From: Bacillota bacterium
GTDB taxonomy: Bacteria; Bacillota; UBA994; UBA5500
Direction: 5' to 3'
Assembly (NCBI GenBank): GCA_023436245.1
Contig: JAEZJZ010000035.1
Span: 1 to 49,520, forward strand
DNA length: 49,520 nt
How positions within the stretch are numbered: the stretch's first letter is position 1; each line of letters begins with the position of its first letter. The notes under the pieces were generated by a model, which searched no databases, was not told the DNA's origin, and saw only the letters and a list, made by a program, of their open reading frames with translations. Below, piece by piece: positions 1 to 8,107 of the stretch. The position numbers and the translations under genes were made by a program.

Positions 1-17
1 ATGCCGAGCCGCTACAG
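1..17. repeat. Truncated palindromic repeat at the window edge
   Basis: The window opens with ATGCCGAGCCGCTACAG. This looks like the right half of the GGCTCGGCATGCCGAGCC palindrome seen whole at 49388-49405, followed by a CTAC tail like those next to the palindromes at 47690-47709 and 49413-49434. The left arm lies outside the window, so this is only a probable partial copy. Confidence 0.35.
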
Positions 18-111
18 AAGGCTAACTGCGCAACTCTCACGAACAAACAGAGCGCGTCTGTGGCATGTCATTGCGTGTGGTCAAGTGCTCTAGCAGAATG
101 AGTCGAGGCTG

Positions 112-1065
112 GTGAGTGAAGTGAGCAAAGCATTGAAGAGAGAGCTGCATCTGGTGGGCAAACCAGAGCCGGCTCTGCGACAACGGGCGCGTAATCACCC
201 GGCTGAACTGATCAGGGCCATGCGACCGCAGCAGTGGCTGAAGAGCGGGTTCGTCTTTCTCGGTATCATCTTCTCCGGCCACTGGCAGCAGGGGCAGATG
301 CTCTGGCGCGTGGCGCTGGCGGCAGCCGCCTTTTCCCTGATGGCCAGCGGCGTTTATGTGATGAACGATCTGCTTGACCGCGAAAACGACCAACTTCATC
401 CCGTGAAGCAGCACCGCCCGATCGCAGCCGGTAGGGTGTCGCCCTCGGTGGCGCGTTCACTGATGCTGGCGCTGATCACGGGCGGGCTGGGGTTGGCCTA
501 CGCAGTGTCTCCGGCAGACGCGCTCATCCTGCTGATCTATCTCGCGCAGAACATTGCCTATTCCAGGCGCTTGAAGCAGGTGGTGCTGCTGGATGTGTTC
601 ATCATTGCCTTCGGATTCATGCTGCGCATCCTGTCCGGCACCATTGGCGTGGGCATCGAGCCATCCAACTGGCTGCTGCTCTGTGGCTTGATGATCACGC
701 TGTTCATCGGCTTCGGCAAACGACTGGCGGAACTGGGTGTGGACAGTGTCGGTTTTCGCCCAGTGCTGGACCGCTATGGCCGGGATGTGCTCAACCAGTT
801 CACCGGCATCTGCGCAGGCGGCGCTATCCTGACCTATGGCCTGTATACTCTCGACCCGGGGACAGTTGCGCTGCACCAGACGGATGATCTGATCTACACC
901 ATTCCCTTCGTAATTTACGGCGTCTTCCGTTATCTCTATCTCCTTCACAGCGGTGAGGGCGGCGACCCATCCAGACTGGTGGCCCAGGACCGGCATATCG
1001 CGGTCACGGTAGCCCTCTGGCTGGTCTCAGTCGTGCTGATTCTTAACCAGAAGGTGCTTTCATGA
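112..1065 (+). CDS. UbiA-family decaprenyl-phosphate phosphoribosyltransferase-like protein
   Basis: Integral membrane prenyltransferase of the UbiA superfamily, closest by motif to decaprenyl-phosphate phosphoribosyltransferase, which moves phosphoribose from PRPP to a polyprenyl phosphate. The first aspartate motif reads NDLLDRENDQLHP and runs into a K..RPIAAG segment. The second conserved region is YSRRLKQVVLLDV followed by GFMLR, a pattern typical of the phosphoribosyl branch rather than quinone or heme prenyltransferases. About eight or nine hydrophobic segments follow a roughly 35-residue cytoplasmic N-terminus. The start is uncertain: GTG at 112 has a close GAGG, and GTG at 121 is an in-frame alternative. 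The stop overlaps the next gene by 4 bases (ATGA), which implies translational coupling. In actinobacteria this step starts arabinan donor synthesis; the substrate here is inferred. Confidence 0.8.
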   Translation: MSEVSKALKRELHLVGKPEPALRQRARNHPAELIRAMRPQQWLKSGFVFLGIIFSGHWQQGQMLWRVALAAAAFSLMASGVYVMNDLLDRENDQLHPVKQHRPIAAGRVSPSVARSLMLALITGGLGLAYAVSPADALILLIYLAQNIAYSRRLKQVVLLDVFIIAFGFMLRILSGTIGVGIEPSNWLLLCGLMITLFIGFGKRLAELGVDSVGFRPVLDRYGRDVLNQFTGICAGGAILTYGLYTLDPGTVALHQTDDLIYTIPFVIYGVFRYLYLLHSGEGGDPSRLVAQDRHIAVTVALWLVSVVLILNQKVLS

Positions 1066-2330
1066 CCGTTTCGGCATCGCGGCTTTATCGCATGATCATT
1101 GCGTGCAGCCTGCTGGCTGCCGTTCTTTGGGTGGTGGTCGTTCCCACCCAGCCATTCTCTGACTTTCGTTACTACCATCAGCTGGCGGCACAGATAGCGG
1201 CTGGCGGCAGCTGGGGCGACACCTATACCGCCGTCGGCTACTCCATCTTCCTGGCGGGCTTCTACCGTCTGTTTGGGGCTTCCCTTTGGGTGGCCAAGGG
1301 ATTGAATCTGCTGCTCTTCCTACTGAACAACCTGCTGGCGCTTCGTCTCTTGCGGTCGCTGCCGCTCAGTGAACGCCTGCGCAAATGGGTGTTCATCTGC
1401 TTCGCCTGCTTCCCCATCCAGATCTACTACACCAGCATCGTGGGCACGGAAACGCTCTTCACAACGTTGCTGCTCTTGGCCCTGTTGACTTACGTCAGCC
1501 GCTGGCGCCATAAGTATCTGTTGCTTGGGGTGATCACCGGTCTGGCCAGCCTGGTCAAGCCCTTCTTCCCTGCTATTGCGGCCGTGATCCTACTGACTGA
1601 CCTTCTGACTGGCGAACGCCCACTGCTGGCTATGCGGCGCGCGGCGACCGTGCTCTTGGTCTGTGTGCTGGTGCTCTCGCCCTGGCTCTATCGCAATTCT
1701 CGCCTGAACGGTCAGTTCACCTACGTCAGCAATAACGGCGGCATCGTTCTCTATATCAACAACAACTCGCAGAACACCACCGGCGGTTGGATGCGGGCCT
1801 CGGATGTGGCTGACTCGGTGGTGAATACCGAGGAGTATCAGGCGGCGAACATGACGGAGAAGAACCACATGCTCAGCAATGCGGCGAAGCGGTGGATAAT
1901 CGCGCATCCCCGGGAGTTCTTCATGCTCGGTCTCAAACGCCTGCTGCGGACGTTTCTGCTACCAAACGACATTGCCTATAGCCTGCAGGGCACCGGCTTC
2001 TCCCTGCGGCTACAACACATATTGACGGCGGCCGTGGAACTGGTGCGCTTTCCCCTCTACCTGATCGGCTGCCTGTCCATGGTCGCAGCCTCGTTGCGCT
2101 ACGTCTGGGCTCGCTTCATCCGCAGGCAGCCATCCGCGCTCTGCCGGCTGGAGATCGCACTGCTGCTCACGTTCTGGATGTTTGCGGGTGTTTACTTCTT
2201 GACGGAAGGCCAGTCCCGCTATGCCTTCCCCACCATTCTCATGCAGAGTTACTTCGCCGCCAAGGCACTCGCGGCAGTTCGTCGCCGGTTCAGTGTCAGA
2301 CAGGCTGCTGCTCGCGCTCTGGACAGGTAG
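1062..2330 (+). CDS. GT-C (ArnT/PMT-like, family 39) membrane glycosyltransferase
   Basis: A 422-residue polytopic protein resembling GT39/ArnT-type glycosyltransferases, which take a sugar from a polyprenyl-phosphate donor on the outer face of the membrane. The first extracytoplasmic loop carries the acidic SDFRYYHQLA motif followed by TAVGYSIFLAGFYRLFG, as in the family's catalytic loop. A C-terminal TEGQSRYAFPTIL segment matches the conserved ExxRY-type motif. There are roughly ten hydrophobic helices, with one long hydrophilic loop around residues 215-285. It overlaps the preceding phosphoribosyltransferase-like gene by 4 bases, so its donor is plausibly the lipid-linked pentose made by that enzyme. 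The acceptor (wall polymer, protein or lipid) cannot be told from sequence. Confidence 0.75.
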   Translation: MTVSASRLYRMIIACSLLAAVLWVVVVPTQPFSDFRYYHQLAAQIAAGGSWGDTYTAVGYSIFLAGFYRLFGASLWVAKGLNLLLFLLNNLLALRLLRSLPLSERLRKWVFICFACFPIQIYYTSIVGTETLFTTLLLLALLTYVSRWRHKYLLLGVITGLASLVKPFFPAIAAVILLTDLLTGERPLLAMRRAATVLLVCVLVLSPWLYRNSRLNGQFTYVSNNGGIVLYINNNSQNTTGGWMRASDVADSVVNTEEYQAANMTEKNHMLSNAAKRWIIAHPREFFMLGLKRLLRTFLLPNDIAYSLQGTGFSLRLQHILTAAVELVRFPLYLIGCLSMVAASLRYVWARFIRRQPSALCRLEIALLLTFWMFAGVYFLTEGQSRYAFPTILMQSYFAAKALAAVRRRFSVRQAAARALDR

Positions 2331-2358
2331 ATTAGCTTGATGAGGAGCTAGATAAGAT

Positions 2359-2715
2359 ATGATTGCATTGACTATTCTCTCGGTGATTCTGGGAGCCGTG
2401 GGGCAAGTGTTGGTCAAGCTGGGTGCTGCCCGCCTCGAGCTGAGCTTCACCTGGCGGGATCTCGGACAGACTGCACTTGCCATGCTGCGCAATCAGCCGG
2501 TGATGTCCGGTCTGTTTCTCTACGGCATCAGCTTCCTGCTCTGGGTGAAGGTGCTGACCAAGCTGGAACTGAGCTACGCCTATCCCCTGGTCAGCCTTGG
2601 CTATGTGCTGGTGGTCGTCTGTTCCTACTTCCTCTTTCACGAGAGCATCAGCCTGCAGCGCGTCTGCGGCATTCTGGTGATCATCGCCGGCGTGGTACTA
2701 GTAGCTCGCAGCTAA
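2359..2715 (+). CDS. SMR/EamA-type small membrane protein, probable lipid-linked sugar flippase subunit
   Basis: A 118-residue protein with four predicted helices in the small multidrug resistance fold. It resembles ArnE/ArnF-type flippase subunits more than drug exporters: it lacks the membrane-embedded Glu of EmrE near residue 14 and carries the PLVSLGYVLVV and HESISLQRVCGILVIIAGV segments common in EamA-like transporters. A GAGGAG ribosome binding site lies 11 bases upstream of the ATG. It follows the GT-C gene by 28 bases and is followed by a strong terminator, so it closes the operon. Inferred role: moving the polyprenyl-linked sugar across the membrane for the GT-C enzyme. A metabolite exporter cannot be excluded. 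Confidence 0.65.
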   Translation: MIALTILSVILGAVGQVLVKLGAARLELSFTWRDLGQTALAMLRNQPVMSGLFLYGISFLLWVKVLTKLELSYAYPLVSLGYVLVVVCSYFLFHESISLQRVCGILVIIAGVVLVARS

Positions 2716-2752
2716 ACCGGATATGCCACCAAGAAGCATCAACAGGATTCGA

Positions 2753-2791
2753 GGAAAGACCTCTCCCGCTCGGAAGAGGTCTTTCCTTTTT
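2753..2791 (+). terminator. Rho-independent terminator of the sugar cassette
   Basis: A perfect 12-bp stem (GGAAAGACCTCT paired with AGAGGTCTTTCC), a 10-base loop and then TTTTT. It lies 38 bases after the flippase gene and closes the three-gene operon. Confidence 0.93.
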
Positions 2792-3021
2792 GTTCATCTG
2801 AATATGTATTGAGTAAGCCAACTGCATGCTCTCCCCACTTGGCCCACGCTCTTACGGATCGTCTGTACCCTACTATTCTTAGCATGTTTATGCAGGTTGT
2901 CCACCGGCATGCAATCGATCCACATAATCAGCTCCACCATTCGCCAACCGACACTCCGGCGTGTCGCTTGGACGCACAACAGGTAGGAATGGGTCGAACG
3001 GTTATCGAACAGTGCGCTAGT
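2792..3021. other. Intergenic region without a recognised gene
   Basis: The space between the flippase gene and the next gene is about 400 bases. Besides the terminator and the palindrome at 3022-3057 nothing is recognised here. Two short open frames on opposite strands (61 and 88 codons) overlap each other, have no convincing ribosome binding site and resemble no known family. Confidence 0.5.
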
Positions 3022-3057
3022 CGAAGGTGTTATAATTTTCGTAATTATAAGACTTCG
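3022..3057 (+). promoter_or_regulatory. AT-rich palindrome covering a likely -10 box upstream of the four-gene membrane cluster
   Basis: TTATAATT (3030-3037) and AATTATAA (3043-3050) form a perfect inverted repeat around a 5-base centre. An outer CGAAG/CTTCG pair lies at 3022-3026 and 3053-3057. TATAAT at 3031-3036 is a consensus -10, but no good -35 is visible 17 bases upstream. The setting, about 70 bases before the first gene of the cluster in otherwise GC-rich DNA, suggests a promoter with an operator. Which regulator binds is unknown. Confidence 0.45.
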
Positions 3058-3122
3058 GGCGCCAGTAAGTGCTGATCCTGGTGCCTCAGGTCATAGGTAG
3101 TAACGGAAGGGAGGTGAAAAAG

Positions 3123-3905
3123 ATGACTTTTATCGCTGGAACCCGCTTTCTGCTGGTGTTCACCATTGTCACTGGCGCTTTAGTGCTATGGATGATGTCC
3201 TACGTGCGGAGTGGGCGTTTCCTGCCGCAGGTGCGCCACATCAACGGGCTGGACGCGATCGAGGAGGCAATCGGGCGGGCAACTGAGATGGGCCGGCCGG
3301 TGCACTTTTCCCCCGGAATCGCTGGCGTTACCGATCAGAGTGCTCCCCAGACCATGGCGGCCATGGAGATTCTGGCTTACACCACGGAGCTGGTGGCTAA
3401 GTACAACACCGAAATGGTGGTCAGCATTCGTACTCCGGACCTCTTCCCCATCGCGCAGGAAGTAACTCGTCAGCGGTTCTTGGCTGCCGGCAAGCCGGAC
3501 ATGTTCAAGGAGACCACCGTGCAGTTCTTCTCCAGTGACCAGTTCGCCTATTCTGCGTCTTGCATGGGCTTCATCACCCGCGAGCACGTGGCGGCGAACA
3601 TCCTGATGGGCGCCTTCTGGGCAGAGTCTCTGCTCATAGCTGAGGCCGGTGCCCGGGCAGGAGCCATTCAGGTTGCCGGCACTGCCAACCTGCATCAGAT
3701 CCCGTTCTTTGTGGCGGCCTGCGACTACACGCTGATCGGCGAGGAGTTGTTTGCTGGCGGTGCGTATCTGTCTCAGGACAAGCTGAAGCTCGGTTCGATG
3801 GCTGGACAGGATTACCTGAAGGTGATCAGTCTGGCTCTGTTGCTACTTGGGGCTTTGTCAGCCACTTTCCAATCAGATTTCTTGACGCAACTGCTGAGCA
3901 AGTAG
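3123..3905 (+). CDS. DUF6754-type membrane-anchored protein
   Basis: A 261-residue protein of unknown function, recalled as resembling DUF6754 proteins. It has an N-terminal membrane helix (about residues 7-25), a soluble alpha/beta-looking region (about 30-225) and a C-terminal helix ending in QLLSK. The soluble part contains RPVHFSPGIAG, VSIRTPDLFPIAQE and GAIQVAGTANLHQIPFF, alternating strands and helices like a Rossmann-type domain, but no catalytic motif is recognised. The ATG at 3123 is preferred over an upstream GTG at 3069 because GGGAGGTG sits 7 bases before it. It is the first of four same-strand genes for membrane proteins, 40 bases ahead of the next. Confidence 0.75.
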   Translation: MTFIAGTRFLLVFTIVTGALVLWMMSYVRSGRFLPQVRHINGLDAIEEAIGRATEMGRPVHFSPGIAGVTDQSAPQTMAAMEILAYTTELVAKYNTEMVVSIRTPDLFPIAQEVTRQRFLAAGKPDMFKETTVQFFSSDQFAYSASCMGFITREHVAANILMGAFWAESLLIAEAGARAGAIQVAGTANLHQIPFFVAACDYTLIGEELFAGGAYLSQDKLKLGSMAGQDYLKVISLALLLLGALSATFQSDFLTQLLSK

Positions 3906-3945
3906 CCAGCCTGCCCCAAAATCTTGGCATAAGGAGGTGTAGCTA

Positions 3946-4593
3946 ATGCGAAGGGAAATCCCCGTTGCCATTACCTTTGTTGTCGGCGTGATCATGTTGC
4001 TCAGCAACTTCATCGAAGTTCCGCTGGGAACCTACTCCCTGAAGAGCCTTGCGCAGGAGTTGGGTGGCTGGGTAATCATCATCTCTGCCTTTGCGGTGGG
4101 ATTGGCCTCGGTCAACCTGATCTGCATTCACGGCAATAACCTGATGCGCGGCAGAACTGGTTGGTTCAACAGTCTGCTGCTCTTGGTCTTCCTGTTCGGA
4201 TGGACGATCTTGGGCATCACCGCCTATCATCAGCCGCAGTCAACGTTCTGGACCGATCTCAATCAGAACCTGTACAACGCGGTGCTGTCGGCCCTCGGCG
4301 CAGCCATGTTCGCCCTGGTAGCCCTCTACCTCGGCTCAGCTGCCTATCGCGCGTTCCGTATGCGTGGCCTGGATGCCACCATTCTCTTGATCGCCTGTGT
4401 GATCATGATGCTCGGTCAGGCCCCCATCGGCGCGCTCGTTTGGAGTAAGTTCCCCTCAATCGCCTCTTGGTTGCTGTCTGTGCCCAATAACGTTGGCCAG
4501 CGGGCAATCATGATGGGTGCAGCTATCGGTGCCTTTGCCACTTCTATCAGAATCCTACTGGGAATTGAGCGCGGACACTTTGGTGCCGACTAA
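3946..4593 (+). CDS. Polytopic membrane protein of unknown function (second gene of the cluster)
   Basis: A 215-residue hydrophobic protein with about six predicted helices (near residues 5-22, 40-60, 75-95, 110-135, 145-165 and 185-205) and short polar loops, including CIHGNNLMRGRTGWFNS. No transporter or enzyme motif was recognised. AAGGAGGTG lies 7 bases before the ATG. It sits between the two anchored soluble-domain proteins of this cluster, 40 bases after the first and 32 before the next, so co-expression is likely. It may be the membrane partner of those proteins; that is inference from position only. Confidence 0.7.
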   Translation: MRREIPVAITFVVGVIMLLSNFIEVPLGTYSLKSLAQELGGWVIIISAFAVGLASVNLICIHGNNLMRGRTGWFNSLLLLVFLFGWTILGITAYHQPQSTFWTDLNQNLYNAVLSALGAAMFALVALYLGSAAYRAFRMRGLDATILLIACVIMMLGQAPIGALVWSKFPSIASWLLSVPNNVGQRAIMMGAAIGAFATSIRILLGIERGHFGAD

Positions 4594-4625
4594 ACCATAT
4601 CACTCGGGAAAGGAGGTGTCTTCTA

Positions 4626-5450
4626 ATGAACCTGATGAGCAAGTTGCTGAACTTTGATCGGCGGATCATCTATCTTGTCATGTTGATATTGGTTTCCATC
4701 CCGCTGATCAATCCCTTGGGCATCCCACTTGGCATCAACCAGGGTACACGTGATGTCTATGAGCAGTTGGATGCGCTACAGGCCGGCGACCGTGTGCTCT
4801 TCTCCATAAACTATGATCCGACGTCTGCCCCAGATATCGCGCCTCAGGCAGTAATCATGCTGCAGCATCTGATGGAGAAGAATGTGCGGGTTGCCATCGT
4901 TTGTTTCTCAGCGTCTGGCCCGAACATCATCGAGAACCTGATTGCGCCGCATCTGGCCAACGGCAAGGTCTACGGCGAAGACTTGATCAACCTCGGCTTC
5001 ATCGCCGGTGCGGAGACAGCTATTCGCAACCTCGGTCGTGATGTGATCGGTACCGCTAAGGTGGATTACCGTGGCAACGATTTGCGTGATGTGCCCATTC
5101 TGGAGGGTGTGGTTGACGCTAGGGACTTTGAGCTCGTCTTTGTCTACCACGGCTATAACCCCGGGGTTCAGGAGTGGGTGCGCCAAGTGCAGGGCCCGTT
5201 GGATATTCGCCTGCTGGCCGGCGTGGTCATGGTCAGCGTGCCGGAAGTGATGCCGTTCTACACCTCGGGGCAGATTGACGGTCTCACCCAGGGCCTTCGC
5301 GGCGCCGCAGAATACGAGTTGCTAGTGAACCAGCCAGGCTCGGCGGTGGCCAAAATGGATGCGCAGTCACTCGGCCACTTGGTGATCATCTTCTTCGTGG
5401 CGCTTGGCAACGTCGCCTACTTCCTGGAGAAGAAATCCGGTAAGAAATAG
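4626..5450 (+). CDS. Membrane-anchored protein with a soluble alpha/beta domain (third gene of the cluster)
   Basis: A 274-residue protein with an N-terminal helix (about residues 15-33), a soluble region (about 40-245) and a C-terminal helix ending in FLEKKSGKK. The soluble region opens with AGDRVLFSINYDPTSAPD, then RVAIVCFSASGPNIIEN and LINLGFIAGAETAIRNLG. Its layout mirrors the DUF6754-type protein two genes upstream: anchor, a G-R-V-x-FS strand, a helix rich in Q, M and L, then a V-A-I-V strand. They may be distant relatives. AAAGGAGGTG precedes the ATG by 7 bases. No enzyme motif was recognised and the function is unknown. Confidence 0.72.
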   Translation: MNLMSKLLNFDRRIIYLVMLILVSIPLINPLGIPLGINQGTRDVYEQLDALQAGDRVLFSINYDPTSAPDIAPQAVIMLQHLMEKNVRVAIVCFSASGPNIIENLIAPHLANGKVYGEDLINLGFIAGAETAIRNLGRDVIGTAKVDYRGNDLRDVPILEGVVDARDFELVFVYHGYNPGVQEWVRQVQGPLDIRLLAGVVMVSVPEVMPFYTSGQIDGLTQGLRGAAEYELLVNQPGSAVAKMDAQSLGHLVIIFFVALGNVAYFLEKKSGKK

Positions 5451-5489
5451 CCTAATTGAGGGAAGCCGCTTATAGGGAGGTGAAAACTG

Positions 5490-6113
5490 ATGAATGTCTC
5501 CACCGATCCGTGGATTTGGATTGCAGCTATCGGCTCAATCGCCGTCTTTTCATCGGTGTTCAAAGATAACCCGATCTACCGCGCGGCTGAACACATCTTC
5601 GTGGGCAGCGGCGCCGGGTATGGCCTTTCGCAGGCATACCGCAACATAGTCATTCAGGGCTGGAACCCGATGACCCAGGACGGGAAAATGGTGCTGATTA
5701 TTCCGCTACTGCTCGGGATTCTGCTCTACACCAGGTTCATCAAAGGATATGCCTGGATGAGCCGCTGGAGTATGGCATTCCTGATTGGTATCGGTACCGG
5801 TATCTCGATCTATGGTGTGTATAACTCACAGCTCTTGGCGCAGATTCGTGCCACCATGTTGCCGCTTTACGTGGCAGGCAACTTCGCTGCTACGCGAGAT
5901 AACATCATCATGGTGGTGGGCGTCGCAGCTGTGTTGCTTTACTTCCTGTTCACCGTGCCGGTGAAGGGACCACTCAAGCACGCGGTCAGCTTCGGCCGCC
6001 TGATGATGATGATCACCTTCGGCGTGTCCTTTGGCAACGTGGTCATGGGACGTATCTCACTGCTGCTCGGCGTATTGGAGACCGTTTACGGAAAGTGGCT
6101 GGGCATGCTCTGA
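5490..6113 (+). CDS. Polytopic membrane protein of unknown function (fourth gene of the cluster)
   Basis: A 207-residue protein with about six predicted helices. The N-terminal part carries a conserved-looking polar stretch, DNPIYRAAEHIFVGSGAG, between the first two helices. Charged residues there (Asp, Arg, Glu, His) within a hydrophobic setting could form a functional site, but the family is not characterised as far as I know. AGGGAGGTG lies 8 bases upstream of the ATG. It ends the four-gene cluster; the next gene is 174 bases away behind a GC-rich leader. Confidence 0.72.
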   Translation: MNVSTDPWIWIAAIGSIAVFSSVFKDNPIYRAAEHIFVGSGAGYGLSQAYRNIVIQGWNPMTQDGKMVLIIPLLLGILLYTRFIKGYAWMSRWSMAFLIGIGTGISIYGVYNSQLLAQIRATMLPLYVAGNFAATRDNIIMVVGVAAVLLYFLFTVPVKGPLKHAVSFGRLMMMITFGVSFGNVVMGRISLLLGVLETVYGKWLGML

Positions 6114-6287
6114 CCATGGTCTAGCGCGGGTCTGCGGGGACCGACGGCAACGGCGGTCTAACCAGCCTCCCGCTTCAGGAATCGGGTCGACTCCGCCAGA
6201 GCGGTTGGGTCGGCCCTCCCTGCTTTTCGGGGCAACCAATCCGGCCTGCATTCTAGAGGCAGGTCTTCGGCCAAAGGAGGTTTTGAC
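6114..6287 (+). other. GC-rich leader before the DUF885 gene
   Basis: This 174-base gap can form several short stems, for example GACCG with CGGTC near the left end and CCTGC with GCAGG near 6245-6265. It ends in AAAGGAGG just before the ATG at 6288. No known riboswitch core was recognised and there is no clear terminator, so the DUF885 gene may be read through from the membrane cluster. Confidence 0.35.
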
Positions 6288-7955
6288 ATGAATGAGATGA
6301 ACGCGATGGAACTGACACGGAGTTACCGACTACTTGATGCCGACTGTGGTCGGCAGTATGACAGGCTGCGCAGCGGCCGCGACCACGAGTCTGAGCTCTT
6401 CATTCCGACTGAGATCAACCGGGCTTCGGCAGACGATGCCTACAAGGCATTGCTGGAGCGAGCCCGGCAGTTGCCGACTCTCGACCCGGTGTATCGAATC
6501 CTGCACAGTCATTTGATGGACTTCATTGAGGCCCAGCGCTCCACTCTGCAGAGCATGTTTGAGCATCCGGCCAGCTACATTTCTGCTTTGACAAACTTCG
6601 TCACTTTCATGGGCACCAAGGACTCGCGGGATGCGGCCACCCGGGCCGAGATTCTGCTGCATCGGCTGGGCCAAGTGACAGATCTCTGGCACGCAGTGCG
6701 AGCTATCTTGGGCACCATCGGCCCCGGTCGCTTGCGGGACGTGCAGGACGGCTGCGCCATGCTGCAGTTGGTGGCTAGCCAGTCACATGCTCAAGTGGTT
6801 TCTCATTATGAAGGTTTGTCTCTGGCAGATCTGGAGCGCGTGCGTCAGGGGTTGTCCAGGTTGATCGAGCAGGCCAAGGCCTGGGTTGGAGAAATCGCAG
6901 AGATGATGCTCTGTGCGCCCATGGAGAGCGCAACCGGCAGCGATGCTCCTCTGAATATGGATCGCGAACGCTATCGGCTGGTGCTTGATCAGGAACTGGG
7001 AGTGAGCCTGGATGAGCTACTGGCCTGGCACGAGAGCGAAGTGGATCAGACCAGAGCTGAGATGATTGAGATTGCGGCCAAGCTCAACCCGGCAGGCCAT
7101 CCTCCCATCCGCACTCCTCTCGCGGCTGTGCAGTTGATGAACACCCACGCCGGTCCCTGCGACAGCCCGGCGGAGATGTTTGCCCGTCTGCGCGGTTATC
7201 TCGACCGGGCACAGGTCGCCTGCCGTGAGCTGGTGCGTCTGCCGGAAGAGCATTGCCGCGTGATCCCGGTGCCGGAGCAGTTCAGACTGACGTACCCCTG
7301 GGGTGGCTACGGCGGAGGGTGTGTGCGGCGGCGTCCGCTGCTCGGTGAGGTGTTCCTGAATGACACCAACTACCGCGCCGTGTCAGACGGGTGGATCAAA
7401 ATCAACGCCGTACACGAGTGTTACCCCGGACATCACGTGCAGTGGGTGCGCGGTACACTCGATCCCCTGCCGGAGACGGTGAAGATCGGAGCCAAGCGTG
7501 TGCCCTTGCAGGAAGGCATGTGTCACCGCACCGAGCGTCTGATGGAGTTCATCTTCCCCGAAGACCCCTACTACCCGTTGGCAGTAGCCTTCCGGCGTCA
7601 CCATACGGCAGTGCGCATTAAGGCAGACTTGTACCTGCAATACTTCAATCGGCCAGAGGAAGATGCGATCCAGCTGTACATGGCCGAACTCGGCTTCGAC
7701 CGACAGACCGCTCTCGGGCAGGTCAAATCTCAGGAGATGCAAAACCGCATCGGCTACTTCACCTGCTACTACTACGGCATGAAGAAACTGGCCGATATGG
7801 AACAACGCTACGGATACGACCAGAAGACATTCACCGAATATCTGTTATCTGTTCTGAACGTCAGCCTCAGCAACTTCGAGGCGTTCCTGCAACTGAGCGA
7901 GACCGATAAGCAGCGCTTCCTCACGGGATTCCCCAGCCTGCTGCAGTTTGCCTAA
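6288..7955 (+). CDS. DUF885 family protein, probable zinc metallopeptidase
   Basis: A 555-residue protein of the DUF885 family, a usual length. The HECYPGHH motif at residues 376-383 is the zinc-binding HExxPGHH signature of this group, followed by a downstream glutamate-rich helix with EGMCHRTERLMEF. No signal peptide is visible, so it is probably cytoplasmic. Members are presumed peptidases; the substrate is unknown. The ATG follows AAAGGAGG by 7 bases. It belongs to a stretch rich in peptide and amide hydrolases, which fits peptide use. A hairpin follows the stop codon. Confidence 0.85.
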   Translation: MNEMNAMELTRSYRLLDADCGRQYDRLRSGRDHESELFIPTEINRASADDAYKALLERARQLPTLDPVYRILHSHLMDFIEAQRSTLQSMFEHPASYISALTNFVTFMGTKDSRDAATRAEILLHRLGQVTDLWHAVRAILGTIGPGRLRDVQDGCAMLQLVASQSHAQVVSHYEGLSLADLERVRQGLSRLIEQAKAWVGEIAEMMLCAPMESATGSDAPLNMDRERYRLVLDQELGVSLDELLAWHESEVDQTRAEMIEIAAKLNPAGHPPIRTPLAAVQLMNTHAGPCDSPAEMFARLRGYLDRAQVACRELVRLPEEHCRVIPVPEQFRLTYPWGGYGGGCVRRRPLLGEVFLNDTNYRAVSDGWIKINAVHECYPGHHVQWVRGTLDPLPETVKIGAKRVPLQEGMCHRTERLMEFIFPEDPYYPLAVAFRRHHTAVRIKADLYLQYFNRPEEDAIQLYMAELGFDRQTALGQVKSQEMQNRIGYFTCYYYGMKKLADMEQRYGYDQKTFTEYLLSVLNVSLSNFEAFLQLSETDKQRFLTGFPSLLQFA

Positions 7956-7973
7956 GGCAAGAACCATAAGTAA

Positions 7974-8001
7974 AGCCAGGTGGCGTCTCTGCCACCTGGC
8001 T
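7974..8001 (+). terminator. Hairpin after the DUF885 gene
   Basis: Perfect 11-bp stem AGCCAGGTGGC/GCCACCTGGCT with loop GTCTCT, 18 bases after the stop. The T run is short (CTTGG), so its termination strength is uncertain. Confidence 0.65.
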
Positions 8002-8107
8002 CTTGGATGTCCTAGGTCTGCGCTGTTGCCTTCTGCTTAGCCTAATGCCACTTGCGCTGCAGCTGTGGCAAAAAGGTCCGTCCCTCTTGCCTCACGTCCC
8101 TTTTGCC

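Noticed and set aside
3030..3050. TTATAAT inverted repeat as a PerR or Fur box
   Set aside because: The half-sites are 7 bases apart instead of 1, so it does not fit either consensus; kept only as an unknown operator.
2794..3075. Small overlapping open frames in the gap before the membrane cluster
   Set aside because: They overlap on opposite strands, lack ribosome binding sites and resemble nothing known.
6114..6287. GC-rich leader before the DUF885 gene as a riboswitch
   Set aside because: Short stems form but no conserved core of a known riboswitch class or T-box was recognised.
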